7,383 nucleotides of DNA from DAOVDI01 sp965373045 (GCA_965373045.1 CBDVEQ010000134.1:1-7383), one strand, 5' to 3'. Counted from the first letter of the stretch, positions 1 to 7,091 are shown. A program made the numbers and translations. Notes: generated from the sequence alone by a model not told the origin.

Positions 1-153
1 AAGGAAATAAGCCTGAACATCAAACGGTTGGTGGAGATCAGTTCATACAGAGGATTGAGGCATAGAAGGCGCTTGCCTGTTCGTGGTCAGAGAACCAAGA
101 CAAATGCCCGGACCCGGAAAGGTCCCCGCGGAAATATAATTAAGAATAAATAA
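1..153 (+). CDS. rpsM: 30S ribosomal protein S13, C-terminal part (5' end outside window)
   Basis: The frame is open from base 1 to a TAA at 151-153 and gives the last 50 residues of a protein. They contain the S13 signature near the C-terminus, RGLRHRRRLPVRGQRT followed by NARTRKGPRG, the basic tail that contacts 16S rRNA in the head of the small subunit and reaches toward the P-site tRNA. The extreme end (NIIKNK) is shorter and less lysine-rich than in many homologues. It is the first visible gene of the alpha operon and sits 11 bp before rpsK, whose Shine-Dalgarno sequence overlaps this stop codon. The start codon and any S4-binding leader of the operon lie outside the window. Confidence 0.96.
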   Translation, partial: KEISLNIKRLVEISSYRGLRHRRRLPVRGQRTKTNARTRKGPRGNIIKNK

Positions 154-164
154 GGGAATAATAA

Positions 165-557
165 ATGGCAAAACCCAGGAAAAAAACAAAGAAGAAAAAG
201 ATCAGAAAGGATGTCGGCTTTGGATTGGCCTTTGTCCAATCTACTTTTAACAATACGATAATCACTATTACAGACCAGAATGGCGACACATTGTGCTGGG
301 CCAGTTCCGGAACAGCCGGTTTCAAAGGAGCACGAAAGGGAACTCCCTTTGCCTCCCAGCTCGCAGCCGGAGAAGTGGCGTCCAAAGCCAGGGAATTCGG
401 CATCCGGTACATTGATGTCAAGGTCAAAGGGCCTGGAGCCGGAAGAGAATCGGCCATACGAGCCCTTCAGACGCATGGGATAGAGATTAAATCTATCCGG
501 GATGTCACGCCTATTCCGCACAATGGCTGCCGGGTGAGAAAAAGAAGACGAGTTTGA
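165..557 (+). CDS. rpsK: 30S ribosomal protein S11
   Basis: The product is 130 residues, the normal length for S11, which sits on the platform of the small subunit and helps shape the mRNA exit region with S7 and S18. Family hallmarks are visible: a lysine-rich N-terminus, the stretch FGLAFVQSTFNNTIITITD (about residues 19-37), GPGAGRESAIRAL in the middle and the end SIRDVTPIPHNGCR. The tail after NGCR reads VRKRRRV where many proteobacterial proteins have PPKKRRV, a minor variation. The start at 165 is supported by AAGGG at 152-156, which overlaps the rpsM stop. The gene ends with three consecutive in-frame TGA codons at 555-563. It lies between rpsM and rpsD as in the classical alpha operon. 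Confidence 0.98.
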   Translation: MAKPRKKTKKKKIRKDVGFGLAFVQSTFNNTIITITDQNGDTLCWASSGTAGFKGARKGTPFASQLAAGEVASKAREFGIRYIDVKVKGPGAGRESAIRALQTHGIEIKSIRDVTPIPHNGCRVRKRRRV

Positions 558-569
558 TGATGAATCGAC

Positions 570-575
570 AAGGAG
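570..575 (+). promoter_or_regulatory. Ribosome binding site of rpsD
   Basis: AAGGAG lies 6 nt before the ATG at 582, in the short rpsK-rpsD gap, and decides the start. Confidence 0.8.
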
Positions 576-581
576 AACATC

Positions 582-1208
582 ATGTCTAGACATAGAGATT
601 CTATTTGTCGCGTTTGCCGTGTTGAGCGAACTAAATTGTTTCTCAAGGGGGCCAAATGCGTAAGTGATAAATGTCCTGTAGAACGACGTCCTTATCCTCC
701 TGGAGAGCATGGGCGAGATCGGAGACGGATTTTGGGTTATGGAATTCAGCTGCGGGAAAAACAGAAGATCAAACGTTACTACAATATGTCTGAAAAACAG
801 TTCCGCCTATTTTTTGACAGAGCTGAAAAGCAAAAAGGCATCACAGGTGAAAATCTGTTGACCATGCTGGAAAAGCGTCTGGACAATGTCATCTTTCTGA
901 CAGGCTTTGCACAATCCCGCGCAAATGCACGCCAGATGATCATCCACGGTCATTTTGCCATAAATGAGCAGAAAGCAACCATTCCATCCATGCTTATCAA
1001 GAAGGGGGATGTGATCGCTTTCAGGGAAAAGGCTAAAAACAATGAAGATTTTAAAGCCATTGCTGAAGCCAACCGTGGTAAACATGTTCCAAGCTGGATG
1101 CAAGTTGACAGTGACAACATGCAGGTTTCGATCTTGACCTCTCCGACCCGGGAAGACATTCCGATTCCCGTGGAGGAACATCATGTTGTCGAGTTGTACT
1201 CCAAGTAA
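582..1208 (+). CDS. rpsD: 30S ribosomal protein S4, zinc-binding (C+) type
   Basis: The product is 208 residues, typical for S4, a primary 16S rRNA binder that nucleates assembly of the 5' domain. Residues 9, 12, 26 and 31 are cysteines (CRVC ... CVSDKC), the four-Cys zinc site of the C+ form of S4 known from Thermus; many proteobacteria such as E. coli have lost it. Next come ERRPYPPGEHG and the REKQK region. An S4 RNA-binding domain follows at about residues 97-160 (EKRLDNVIFLTGFAQSRANARQ), and the end is the usual PIPVEEHHVVELYSK. The start is fixed by AAGGAG at 570-575. In E. coli, S4 represses this operon through the leader ahead of rpsM; that leader is not in the window, so autoregulation cannot be judged here. 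Confidence 0.98.
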   Translation: MSRHRDSICRVCRVERTKLFLKGAKCVSDKCPVERRPYPPGEHGRDRRRILGYGIQLREKQKIKRYYNMSEKQFRLFFDRAEKQKGITGENLLTMLEKRLDNVIFLTGFAQSRANARQMIIHGHFAINEQKATIPSMLIKKGDVIAFREKAKNNEDFKAIAEANRGKHVPSWMQVDSDNMQVSILTSPTREDIPIPVEEHHVVELYSK

Positions 1209-1291
1209 TATGGTATCCTATAAAAGGGGACCTGGATAATTTGCAGATTATTAACTTCATATAAAAGTTAAAGAGTAATAAAGGAGGACCA
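1209..1291 (+). promoter_or_regulatory. AT-rich rpsD-rpoA spacer with inverted repeats and a possible internal promoter
   Basis: This 83-bp gap is longer than the other gaps in the operon. It holds two short inverted repeats: ATAAT (1236-1240) with ATTAT (1247-1251), and TTAACTT (1251-1257) with AAGTTAA (1265-1271) around a 7-nt loop. They share base 1251, so they cannot form fully together. A weak sigma-70-like pair, TTGTAC (1194-1199) and TATAAA (1219-1224), has a 19-bp spacer, which is long. The spacer may carry an internal promoter or an RNA structure that adjusts rpoA output relative to the ribosomal proteins. That reading is inference; the repeats are AT-only or nearly so and weak. Confidence 0.3.
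1280..1287 (+). promoter_or_regulatory. Strong ribosome binding site of rpoA
   Basis: AAAGGAGG is a near-perfect anti-16S match, 4 nt before the ATG at 1292. It is the strongest Shine-Dalgarno sequence in the window and fixes the rpoA start. Confidence 0.85.
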
Positions 1292-2323
1292 ATGATAGAT
1301 ACAGGCTTCCAAAGGCCAAGGTTTCTTGAGTGTGATTATGAGACCTTAAAGACCAATTACGGACGTTTTACTGCCCAGCCTTTTGAGAGAGGCTACGGCG
1401 TTACAATAGGAAATGCCCTCCGCAGGATCCTTTTGTCATCAATCAAAGGAGCCGCTATAACCAATATTCGCATTCAAGGGGTTCTTCATGAATTCTCTTC
1501 CCTAAACGGCGTGAGGGAAGATGTGACTGATGTGATCTTAAATCTGAAAAGCATTCCTTTGAAACTTTCAGGTGCTGAACCCAAGGTTATGACCTTGAAA
1601 ATGGAAGGAGAAGCCAATGTCTCGGCTAAGGACCTGGAATATGATGGAAATATAGAGATTCTGAATAAAGATATCGATATTGCTACTTTAGACAAGGATG
1701 GAATACTGGATATCGAGATGATCGTCAGTAATAATCGTGGGTACATTGTAGCGGATCAGAATTTTAACGAGGAATTGAGCGTGGATTATATTCCTCTTGA
1801 TTCATCCCATTCTCCGGTTGTTAAAGTCAATTATAAGGTCGATCTGGCAAGAGTCGGAAAGAGGATCAACTATGAAAAACTAACTTTGGAGATATGGACG
1901 ACAGGAGCTCTTGCCCCCAGTGATGCTCTGTCCCAGGCTTCAAAGATCATGAGAGATCATCTTGCTATTTTCTTGAATTTTGTCGATGAGCCGATAGAAT
2001 CAGAGCAGGTCCCGACGAAAAAAGAGATCCCATATTCCTCTCAGTCCGATATACTTTCCAAAACCATCGATCACCTGGAGCTGTCCGTCCGTTCTAACAA
2101 CTGCTTGAGATCAGCCGGTATTGAGCGGATCTATGCGCTTGTCCGAAAGACGGAAGAAGAACTTCTGAAGACAAAGAATTTTGGCCGTAAGTCTTTGACT
2201 GAGATCAAGGAAACACTAATGGAATTAGGATTGGGGCTGAATATCGATCTTCATCCCAAGCTGGTAGAAAACATAGAGGGAGAGTTGAACGAAGAACCTG
2301 AAGAAGAGGGGGATGTGGAATGA
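1292..2323 (+). CDS. rpoA: DNA-directed RNA polymerase alpha subunit
   Basis: The product is 343 residues, slightly longer than the 329 of E. coli alpha. The N-terminal domain (about 1-235) carries the dimerisation signature ERGYGVTIGNALRRILLSS at 32-50, which nucleates polymerase assembly. After a linker, the C-terminal domain (about 255-322) shows LELSVRSNNCLRSAGI and the helix-hairpin-helix stretch LLKTKNFGRKSLTEIKETL. Arg267 and Asn270 align with E. coli Arg265 and Asn268, which bind UP-element DNA and contact activators, so that surface looks intact. The protein ends in an acidic tail (EGELNEEPEEEGDVE) that accounts for the extra length. The start is set by a strong AAAGGAGG. The stop overlaps the rplQ start as ATGA, which suggests translational coupling. 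Confidence 0.98.
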   Translation: MIDTGFQRPRFLECDYETLKTNYGRFTAQPFERGYGVTIGNALRRILLSSIKGAAITNIRIQGVLHEFSSLNGVREDVTDVILNLKSIPLKLSGAEPKVMTLKMEGEANVSAKDLEYDGNIEILNKDIDIATLDKDGILDIEMIVSNNRGYIVADQNFNEELSVDYIPLDSSHSPVVKVNYKVDLARVGKRINYEKLTLEIWTTGALAPSDALSQASKIMRDHLAIFLNFVDEPIESEQVPTKKEIPYSSQSDILSKTIDHLELSVRSNNCLRSAGIERIYALVRKTEEELLKTKNFGRKSLTEIKETLMELGLGLNIDLHPKLVENIEGELNEEPEEEGDVE

Positions 2324-2742
2324 GACATCTTGTAAAAGGGAAAAAACTGCAGCGCGATTCTGCACAGAGGCGCGCACTGCTGCGCAGCCAGGTAACGTCC
2401 TTTCTGGAAAAAGAGCGTATCCAGACCACGCTGGCAAAAGCAAAGGCTGTCCGGCCTCTGGCGGAAAAGATGATAACGCTGGCAAAGAGAAATACTCTCC
2501 ATACGCGGCGCCAGGCTCTTAGTTATATCTATAAAAAAGACATTGTAAAAAAACTTTTTAAGGATATCGGCCCCCGTTTTATGGAACGGCCTGGAGGATA
2601 TACACGGATCATAAAGGTCGGTCCACGTGCCGGTGATGGAGCGGAGATGGCTGTTCTGGAACTGGTTGACATAGAATTCAAGAAAAAAACAAAGAAAAAA
2701 GATAAATTAAAAGAAGCTAAAAAAGCTGCTGCTAAAAGATAG
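2320..2742 (+). CDS. rplQ: 50S ribosomal protein L17
   Basis: The product is 140 residues. Family features are the start MRHLVKGKKLQRDSAQRRAL, the ERIQTTLAKAK region at about 32-42, a GPRFMERPGGYTRIIKVGPRAGDGAEM block at 84-110 with its basic RNA-contacting residues, and the strand AVLELV. L17 lies near the polypeptide exit tunnel of the large subunit. Residues 121-140 form an extra tail made almost only of Lys, Ala and a few acidic residues, beyond the core of about 120 residues; such tails vary between species. The ATG overlaps the rpoA stop (ATGA, 2320-2323), and a G-rich stretch at 2306-2312 inside rpoA can serve as its binding site. It is the last gene of the alpha operon and ends 16 bp before the stop of a convergent gene. 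Confidence 0.97.
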   Translation: MRHLVKGKKLQRDSAQRRALLRSQVTSFLEKERIQTTLAKAKAVRPLAEKMITLAKRNTLHTRRQALSYIYKKDIVKKLFKDIGPRFMERPGGYTRIIKVGPRAGDGAEMAVLELVDIEFKKKTKKKDKLKEAKKAAAKR

Positions 2743-2758
2743 AAAGACATTTATCCCG
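2743..2758. other. 16-bp convergent gap with no visible intrinsic terminator
   Basis: The rplQ stop and the stop of the convergent lytic transglycosylase are separated by only 16 bp. I see no GC-rich hairpin followed by a T-run on either strand here. The only structure is a 5-bp repeat, GTTAA (2758-2762) with TTAAC (2769-2773), at the 3' end of the - strand gene. A small GACC-TTCG-GGTC hairpin (2802-2813) lies inside that gene, also without a T-run. Transcripts from the two operons probably overlap at their 3' ends or rely on Rho. Confidence 0.5.
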
Positions 2759-4579
2759 TTAACGTTTATTAACCCATACTTTCTGCCCGGGATATATTTT
2801 CGACCTTCGGGTCATTCCATTGATCGATAAAAAAGTGCTGAGGTTCATTCTGTATTTTTTAGCGATTTCATAGGGCGTATCACCGGACCGCACAACATAG
2901 ATCATGGCATTATCCGGAGCTCCGGATTGGATGATAAGCTTTTGTCCTACGGAAAGCCGGTCGTTCTTAAGATTATTGCGTATTTTGATATTCTGAACGG
3001 ATGTGTTAAATGCATTTGCGATACGGTAAAGAGAATTTCCCCGTTTGACCACATATATCAGATTTTTCCCTTGCTTATGTAAAGACAGAGGCTGACTTGA
3101 GGATACTCGAGTTGTCCCTCTGGCAGGGACCTTGATTCTCTGGCCGGGACGGATGAGATAATTTCTCCTGAACCGGTTCAAGCGGGCAATAGCGCCCACA
3201 GTCGTTCGATATCTGCTGGCAATACCGGAAACCGTCTCACCCCTCCTGACATAATGAATAACATATGTTGCCTCGGGCGGAACATAGGGCTGAACAGCTG
3301 CAAGAGAAGCCAAGGTGTTTTGTCCCTTCCCCTCAGGAACACGTAGTTGATAGGAGCTGTCCGGAGTGGATTTGTGCCGGAGTTCGGGATTCAGTATTTC
3401 CAGATCTGATGCTTTAATACCCAGCGACTGCGCAAGAGCGGATAGTTTTACCGGTTTATTGACCGTTACGCTTTCGAATTTCAGGAGAGGAAGAGGATCA
3501 GGCAGCTGAACTCCATATTTTTCCGGATCATTCAAGACAAGAAGTGTGGCGATAAATCGTGGAACGAAACGTGCTGTTTCTCTGGGAAGCATTAGATAGA
3601 GGTCCCAGAAATTGTCCAGATAATTGAGCCGCTGGGCCTTGATCACTCTTTGTACGCGGAATTCCCCGCTGTTGTATGCAGCCAGGGCTGTTGTCCAGTC
3701 CCCGAACATGGCATGAAGCTCACCAAGATAACGGACGGCTGCTTTGGACGCTTTGATAAAATCCATCCGTTCGTCCACATAGCGATCTCGCTTCAGGCCG
3801 AAACGATATCCTGTAGAGGAGATAAACTGCCAGAGTCCCAGCGCCCGTGCCCGGGAGTAGGCATTGGTTTTAAACCAGCTTTCGATTATAGGCAGCCAGG
3901 ACAGTTCCTCTGGGAGACCGGCATTTTTCAACTCTTCCAGGATGAAGGGGCGGTACATTCCTGAGCGGCGGTAGGCTTCCAGAAAATATTTCTTTTCTCC
4001 TGTTTTAAACCGCTTGATCTCGGCCAGAACATATTTGTTTTCCACCAGAGGGATGGTCTGATGATTTTCTCCGGCTGTGCTCAGGCGGGATGCGTATATC
4101 TCCTGAATACGCTGGGCGATAAGCAGCCTCAGGTCGTCTTTTTCCTGGACGAGAGGGGAATCTTCCGGAAGTCTGGTCTGTAGGAGAAGATAATAAGCTT
4201 CATCTAGGGCTGCAAGCGCTGTTTCGAAATCGCCTTTGTCCCAGGCTAGACGGGCATCATGATAGGCGGAAATTGCCCCTTCCAGAAATTCAAAGGAATC
4301 GTCTTCTTTCTGTTTTTCTTCCTGCACCGGAAGCGAGGTCGCGTACTCTTCCTTTTCATCTATCGTATTATTATTCTTTTGTGAATTTTCTTCACCGACA
4401 GGAGGGACTGTTTTCTTGACATCTGTTTCCTGCTTGATCTCTGGTTGAGCGTCTGGCGGTTTTGTCTCCTGCGGAGGTGTTGTATTGGCCTTTTCAAAGG
4501 GCTTTCGGAAGGCACAGCCCCATGACAGAAAAACAACCAGCATCCAGATAATGGGTAGGGTAAATTTTAATTTATTCAT
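2759..4579 (-). CDS. mltD: Membrane-bound lytic murein transglycosylase, MltD type, with three LysM domains
   Basis: The product is 606 residues. It starts with a lipoprotein-like signal: KLK, a hydrophobic stretch, then LSWGC with Cys22 as the likely lipidated residue; Trp at -2 makes the lipobox imperfect. A Pro/Lys/Glu-rich linker (about 30-95) and a helical, TPR-like region (about 97-165) follow. The GH23 SLT domain spans about 215-325: ELSWLPIIESWF holds the predicted catalytic Glu233, followed by RALGLWQFISSTG and TTALAAYNSGE. Residues 370-416 resemble the degenerate linker module of MltD proteins. Three LysM modules lie at about 440-486, 508-551 and 559-604 and should bind glycan strands. 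Such enzymes cleave the MurNAc-GlcNAc bond to leave 1,6-anhydroMurNAc ends, acting at the outer membrane's inner face. The gene lies 24 bp after galE; GAGGT in that gap supports the start. The family assignment is firm; the mltD symbol is by domain similarity. Confidence 0.93.
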   Translation of the reverse strand: MNKLKFTLPIIWMLVVFLSWGCAFRKPFEKANTTPPQETKPPDAQPEIKQETDVKKTVPPVGEENSQKNNNTIDEKEEYATSLPVQEEKQKEDDSFEFLEGAISAYHDARLAWDKGDFETALAALDEAYYLLLQTRLPEDSPLVQEKDDLRLLIAQRIQEIYASRLSTAGENHQTIPLVENKYVLAEIKRFKTGEKKYFLEAYRRSGMYRPFILEELKNAGLPEELSWLPIIESWFKTNAYSRARALGLWQFISSTGYRFGLKRDRYVDERMDFIKASKAAVRYLGELHAMFGDWTTALAAYNSGEFRVQRVIKAQRLNYLDNFWDLYLMLPRETARFVPRFIATLLVLNDPEKYGVQLPDPLPLLKFESVTVNKPVKLSALAQSLGIKASDLEILNPELRHKSTPDSSYQLRVPEGKGQNTLASLAAVQPYVPPEATYVIHYVRRGETVSGIASRYRTTVGAIARLNRFRRNYLIRPGQRIKVPARGTTRVSSSQPLSLHKQGKNLIYVVKRGNSLYRIANAFNTSVQNIKIRNNLKNDRLSVGQKLIIQSGAPDNAMIYVVRSGDTPYEIAKKYRMNLSTFLSINGMTRRSKIYPGQKVWVNKR

Positions 4580-4581
4580 GT

Positions 4582-4622
4582 CTCGTTACCTCGTTCTTCT
4601 GGTCTATCTCGTTTGTCTCGTT
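4582..4622 (-). repeat. AACGAG short repeat tract across the galE-mltD junction
   Basis: Four copies of CTCGTT on the + strand (4582-4587, 4590-4595, 4608-4613, 4617-4622), read as AACGAG in the transcript, sit within 41 bp with irregular spacing of 8, 18 and 9 bp between starts. The tract covers the last codons of galE (KRTRQTR tail), its TAG stop at 4604-4606 and the whole 24-bp gap. One variant copy yields GAGGT about 9 nt before the mltD start, the only plausible Shine-Dalgarno sequence for it. The copy count is visible directly; an origin by slippage or from a dispersed repeat is inference. Confidence 0.6.
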
Positions 4623-5611
4623 CGTTTTTCCTGCGAATGTGCTGCTACAAAGCTGTGCCAGTTCCAGGCCGTGCGGATGATAGTCTCGATGTCTGAGTAC
4701 TCCAACTCCCATCCCAGGATCTTCTTGGCCCTGTCATTGGAGGCCAGGAGCACGGGCACATCTCCTTTTCGCCGGGGTTTCATGGAGAAATTGACGGCTT
4801 TCCCTGTGACTTTTTCTGTATTACGGATAACCTCAAGAACAGAATATCCCTTATTGATGCCGAGATTGATAAAATGGCTTTCTTTGTGCTCAAAAAGACG
4901 CTTGAGAGCAAGGACATGGGCTCTGGCAAGGTCGCTGACATGGATGTAATCACGGACAGCAGTGCCATCCGGTGTGTTAAAATCAGAACCGTAAACATCA
5001 AGGTGATCCTTTTTACCAAGGAGCGTGAGGAGAATATTTGGGATAAGATGGGTTTCCGGGTCATGCATTTCTCCCAGGAGGCAGTCCGGATCTGCGCCTG
5101 CAGCGTTAAAATAACGAAGGGAGATGAAATTTAACCCATAGGCCTTGTTGTAATCTTCAAGGATCTTTTCCACTATCATTTTTGTCATCCCATAGGGATT
5201 GGCCGGGTTTAGTGGATGGGATTCGGTTATCGGGATCTTTTCTGGTATCCCATATACAGCAGCGCTTGAGGAAAACAGAAACCTGTCCACGCTGTTTTTC
5301 AGCATAGCTTCCAGGAGATTAAGCGAGGTGATCAGGTTGTGTTTGTAATATTTTCGAGGGTTTGTGAAGGACTCTCCTACCTGGATGAGAGAGGCAAAGT
5401 GCAGGACCGCACCAATATCATTTTGCTCAAAGACATCGATCAGAGCCTTCTTGTCTTCGAGATCTCCTTCGACCACCTCACCTCCTGTGAGAAGCTCTCT
5501 CCTTCCGGAAGAGAAGTTGTCATAGATAAGAACGTCAAACCCTTCTTTCAAAAGTTCTTTAACCGTATGGGAACCGATGTATCCGGCGCCGCCTGCAACC
5601 AGAATTTTCAT
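4604..5611 (-). CDS. galE: UDP-glucose 4-epimerase (NAD-dependent epimerase, GalE family)
   Basis: The product is 335 residues, near the 338 of E. coli GalE. The N-terminal Rossmann motif GGAGYIGSH (7-15) binds NAD, with DNFSSGRREL after the second strand. The active site is complete: Ser116 in FLFSSSAAVYG and the pair Tyr140/Lys144 in NPYGMTKMIVEKI. The substrate side shows LRYFNAAGADPD, HLIPNIL, DGTAVRDYIHVSDLARAH and LASNDRAKKILGW, all typical of GalE. The expected reaction interconverts UDP-glucose and UDP-galactose (or the GlcNAc forms) in the cytosol for surface polysaccharides; the substrate cannot be told from sequence alone. The start overlaps the stop of the upstream nucleotidyltransferase gene (ATGA, 5608-5611), with AAAGGA just before it. 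The last residues (EKRTRQTR) derive from the AACGAG repeat tract and are probably not structural. Confidence 0.95.
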   Translation of the reverse strand: MKILVAGGAGYIGSHTVKELLKEGFDVLIYDNFSSGRRELLTGGEVVEGDLEDKKALIDVFEQNDIGAVLHFASLIQVGESFTNPRKYYKHNLITSLNLLEAMLKNSVDRFLFSSSAAVYGIPEKIPITESHPLNPANPYGMTKMIVEKILEDYNKAYGLNFISLRYFNAAGADPDCLLGEMHDPETHLIPNILLTLLGKKDHLDVYGSDFNTPDGTAVRDYIHVSDLARAHVLALKRLFEHKESHFINLGINKGYSVLEVIRNTEKVTGKAVNFSMKPRRKGDVPVLLASNDRAKKILGWELEYSDIETIIRTAWNWHSFVAAHSQEKRTRQTR

Positions 5612-7062
5612 GTGATGTCCTTTCCGATAAATTGTACCGCGATCCTCAATCCGTCCTCTTTTGTGTCGAATTCATTGTCCATTTGCAGTTCATAGAGTTT
5701 TTTGAGGATCTCCCCCATGTTTCGGCCGGGTTCGACTCCTATGTTGATAAGATCCCTCCCAAGGATAAGGGGCTGTATAGTTTCTTTGGAGACGTTCAGT
5801 TCCTTGAATTTATCCAGCAGCCAGAGGCTTTGTTCGTCCAGACCTTCGACAGGTTTGTCCGAACGGCCAGCCCGGTCAGATGCATCCAAAAGGACAAGGA
5901 GTTCGATGTTCCCGTCAATATCAGCTGCAAGGCGGTTAAATGCTTTTTTTGTAACCTTATTCTTGTTGGCCCAGAGTTCAGAGGCGCGGTGGTGGCAGAG
6001 GATCAGGGATGGTACGGTCTTTCGCAGGTCATAACCGTTCCAGGAGAAGATCTTCATCCGCTCAAAAGCCGAGTGAGTAATCTCAGCGCTGGCGACATCA
6101 TGGCCTTTGCTTGTGATGACCATGCGCCCTTTCTTGAATTCCCAGGCAGTGGTTCGAGATTTTCCCACATCATGATAGAGAGCAGCCAGGAGCAAAGCCA
6201 GTTTTTCTTCCCTGTGGAGATTGAATTTCTCAGCAAGCCGCTTGGCCTGGTCTACGGTGATCTTGGAATGCTGCCAGACTGTATGATGGCCAAAACTGTC
6301 TCGTTCAGGATGGAAAACCGAATCCTGTATGCAAAGAGAGAGGGGATAGAGTTCGGGGAAAAGCTGCCTGAGGGCATCAAGCTTAAACAGTTCTTCAAGC
6401 CCGATGGATGGTTGAGGAGACTCCAGGAGAATCCTGAATGTTTCCTCGATCACCCTTTCAAGACTCAGGCCGGAGAGGTTGATGTTTTTGGAGGCCTGGT
6501 AAACCTCTTTGTCGATCTCAAAACCAAGGACCGAGGCGAACCGGGCAGCCCGCAGAACCCTGAGAGGATCATCTGGAAAAGCTTCCGGGTTGGTCAGGCG
6601 GATGATCTTGTCCTTGATATCCGCTCGACCGTCCTTCGGATCAATAACCTGCCCGTTAATGAGGCGGAGTGCGATACTGTTGCATCGGAAATCCCTGCGG
6701 CTCAGGTCCTCTTCTATGGGAAGATCAGGATCTGCATCGATGATAAAATCCTTATGCCCCCGAATACCAGCCGCGGCCGGCCGGTCCTTCCTGGGCAGGG
6801 CGATGTCATATGTCCGTTCCCGGATCTTGAATTTGATGACACCAAAACTTTTTCCGACCTGGTTAATACGGCCATCAGGCTCCAGGGCTTTGACGATGTC
6901 TTCAACAGGATGATGGCAGATCAAAAGATCTACAAGGTCAATGTTATCGCCGGTTCTTTTCAGGATCAGATCACGGACATATCCGCCCACTGCATAGACA
7001 TCCGCCCCGAATTTATCCACAAAGAAGTCTTTTTCCAAAAATCGAGCATCTAAAGTGTCCAT
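5608..7062 (-). CDS. cca: tRNA nucleotidyltransferase (class II, CCA-adding type) with HD domain
   Basis: The product is 484 residues. The nucleotidyltransferase head shows VGGYVRD (25-31), the third carboxylate Asp86 in TYDIALPRKD, the flexible-loop RRDF (122-125), DDPLR (164-168) for nucleotide recognition and LRVLRAARFASVLGF (167-181). An HD phosphohydrolase domain follows: HTVWQH (260-265), YHDVGKS with His297-Asp298, GHD (320-322) and CHH (356-358). The stretch after the catalytic motif (VGKSFGVIKF) lacks the GRRF-type signature of bacterial poly(A) polymerases, which favours CCA addition to tRNA 3' ends; A-only addition remains possible. The DxD motif reads NID (40-42), so the first catalytic Asp is Asn. 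It is the first gene of the operon and overlaps galE by 4 bp. The start has only a weak binding site (AGAG or AGGT upstream), but the distance to the VGG motif is normal. Confidence 0.88.
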   Translation of the reverse strand: MDTLDARFLEKDFFVDKFGADVYAVGGYVRDLILKRTGDNIDLVDLLICHHPVEDIVKALEPDGRINQVGKSFGVIKFKIRERTYDIALPRKDRPAAAGIRGHKDFIIDADPDLPIEEDLSRRDFRCNSIALRLINGQVIDPKDGRADIKDKIIRLTNPEAFPDDPLRVLRAARFASVLGFEIDKEVYQASKNINLSGLSLERVIEETFRILLESPQPSIGLEELFKLDALRQLFPELYPLSLCIQDSVFHPERDSFGHHTVWQHSKITVDQAKRLAEKFNLHREEKLALLLAALYHDVGKSRTTAWEFKKGRMVITSKGHDVASAEITHSAFERMKIFSWNGYDLRKTVPSLILCHHRASELWANKNKVTKKAFNRLAADIDGNIELLVLLDASDRAGRSDKPVEGLDEQSLWLLDKFKELNVSKETIQPLILGRDLINIGVEPGRNMGEILKKLYELQMDNEFDTKEDGLRIAVQFIGKDIT

Positions 7063-7091
7063 TACTCTAAATTTTACCTAGTGTCCTGTCA

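Noticed and set aside
557..589. A 10-codon mini-ORF starting in the rpsK stop region and ending after the rpsD start.
   Set aside because: It arises from the TGATGATGA repeat, has no binding site of its own, and the rpsD Shine-Dalgarno sequence lies within it. It is most likely incidental.
87..710. 207-codon open frame on the - strand over rpsK and rpsD.
   Set aside because: It lies opposite two highly conserved ribosomal genes, and the translation is low-complexity with no family features.
2680..2742. A-rich runs in the 3' end of rplQ as a possible programmed frameshift site.
   Set aside because: The AAAAAAG heptamer is not in the X-XXY-YYZ phase for -1 slippage, and the runs simply encode a lysine-rich tail.
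2802..2813. GACC-TTCG-GGTC hairpin as a terminator for rplQ.
   Set aside because: The stem is only 4 bp, no T-run follows on either strand, and it lies in conserved coding sequence of the transglycosylase.
5632..7053. Long open frame of 473 codons on the + strand, antisense to the nucleotidyltransferase gene.
   Set aside because: It mirrors the codon structure of a well-supported gene, has no recognisable domain and no clear ribosome binding site. It is a shadow frame.
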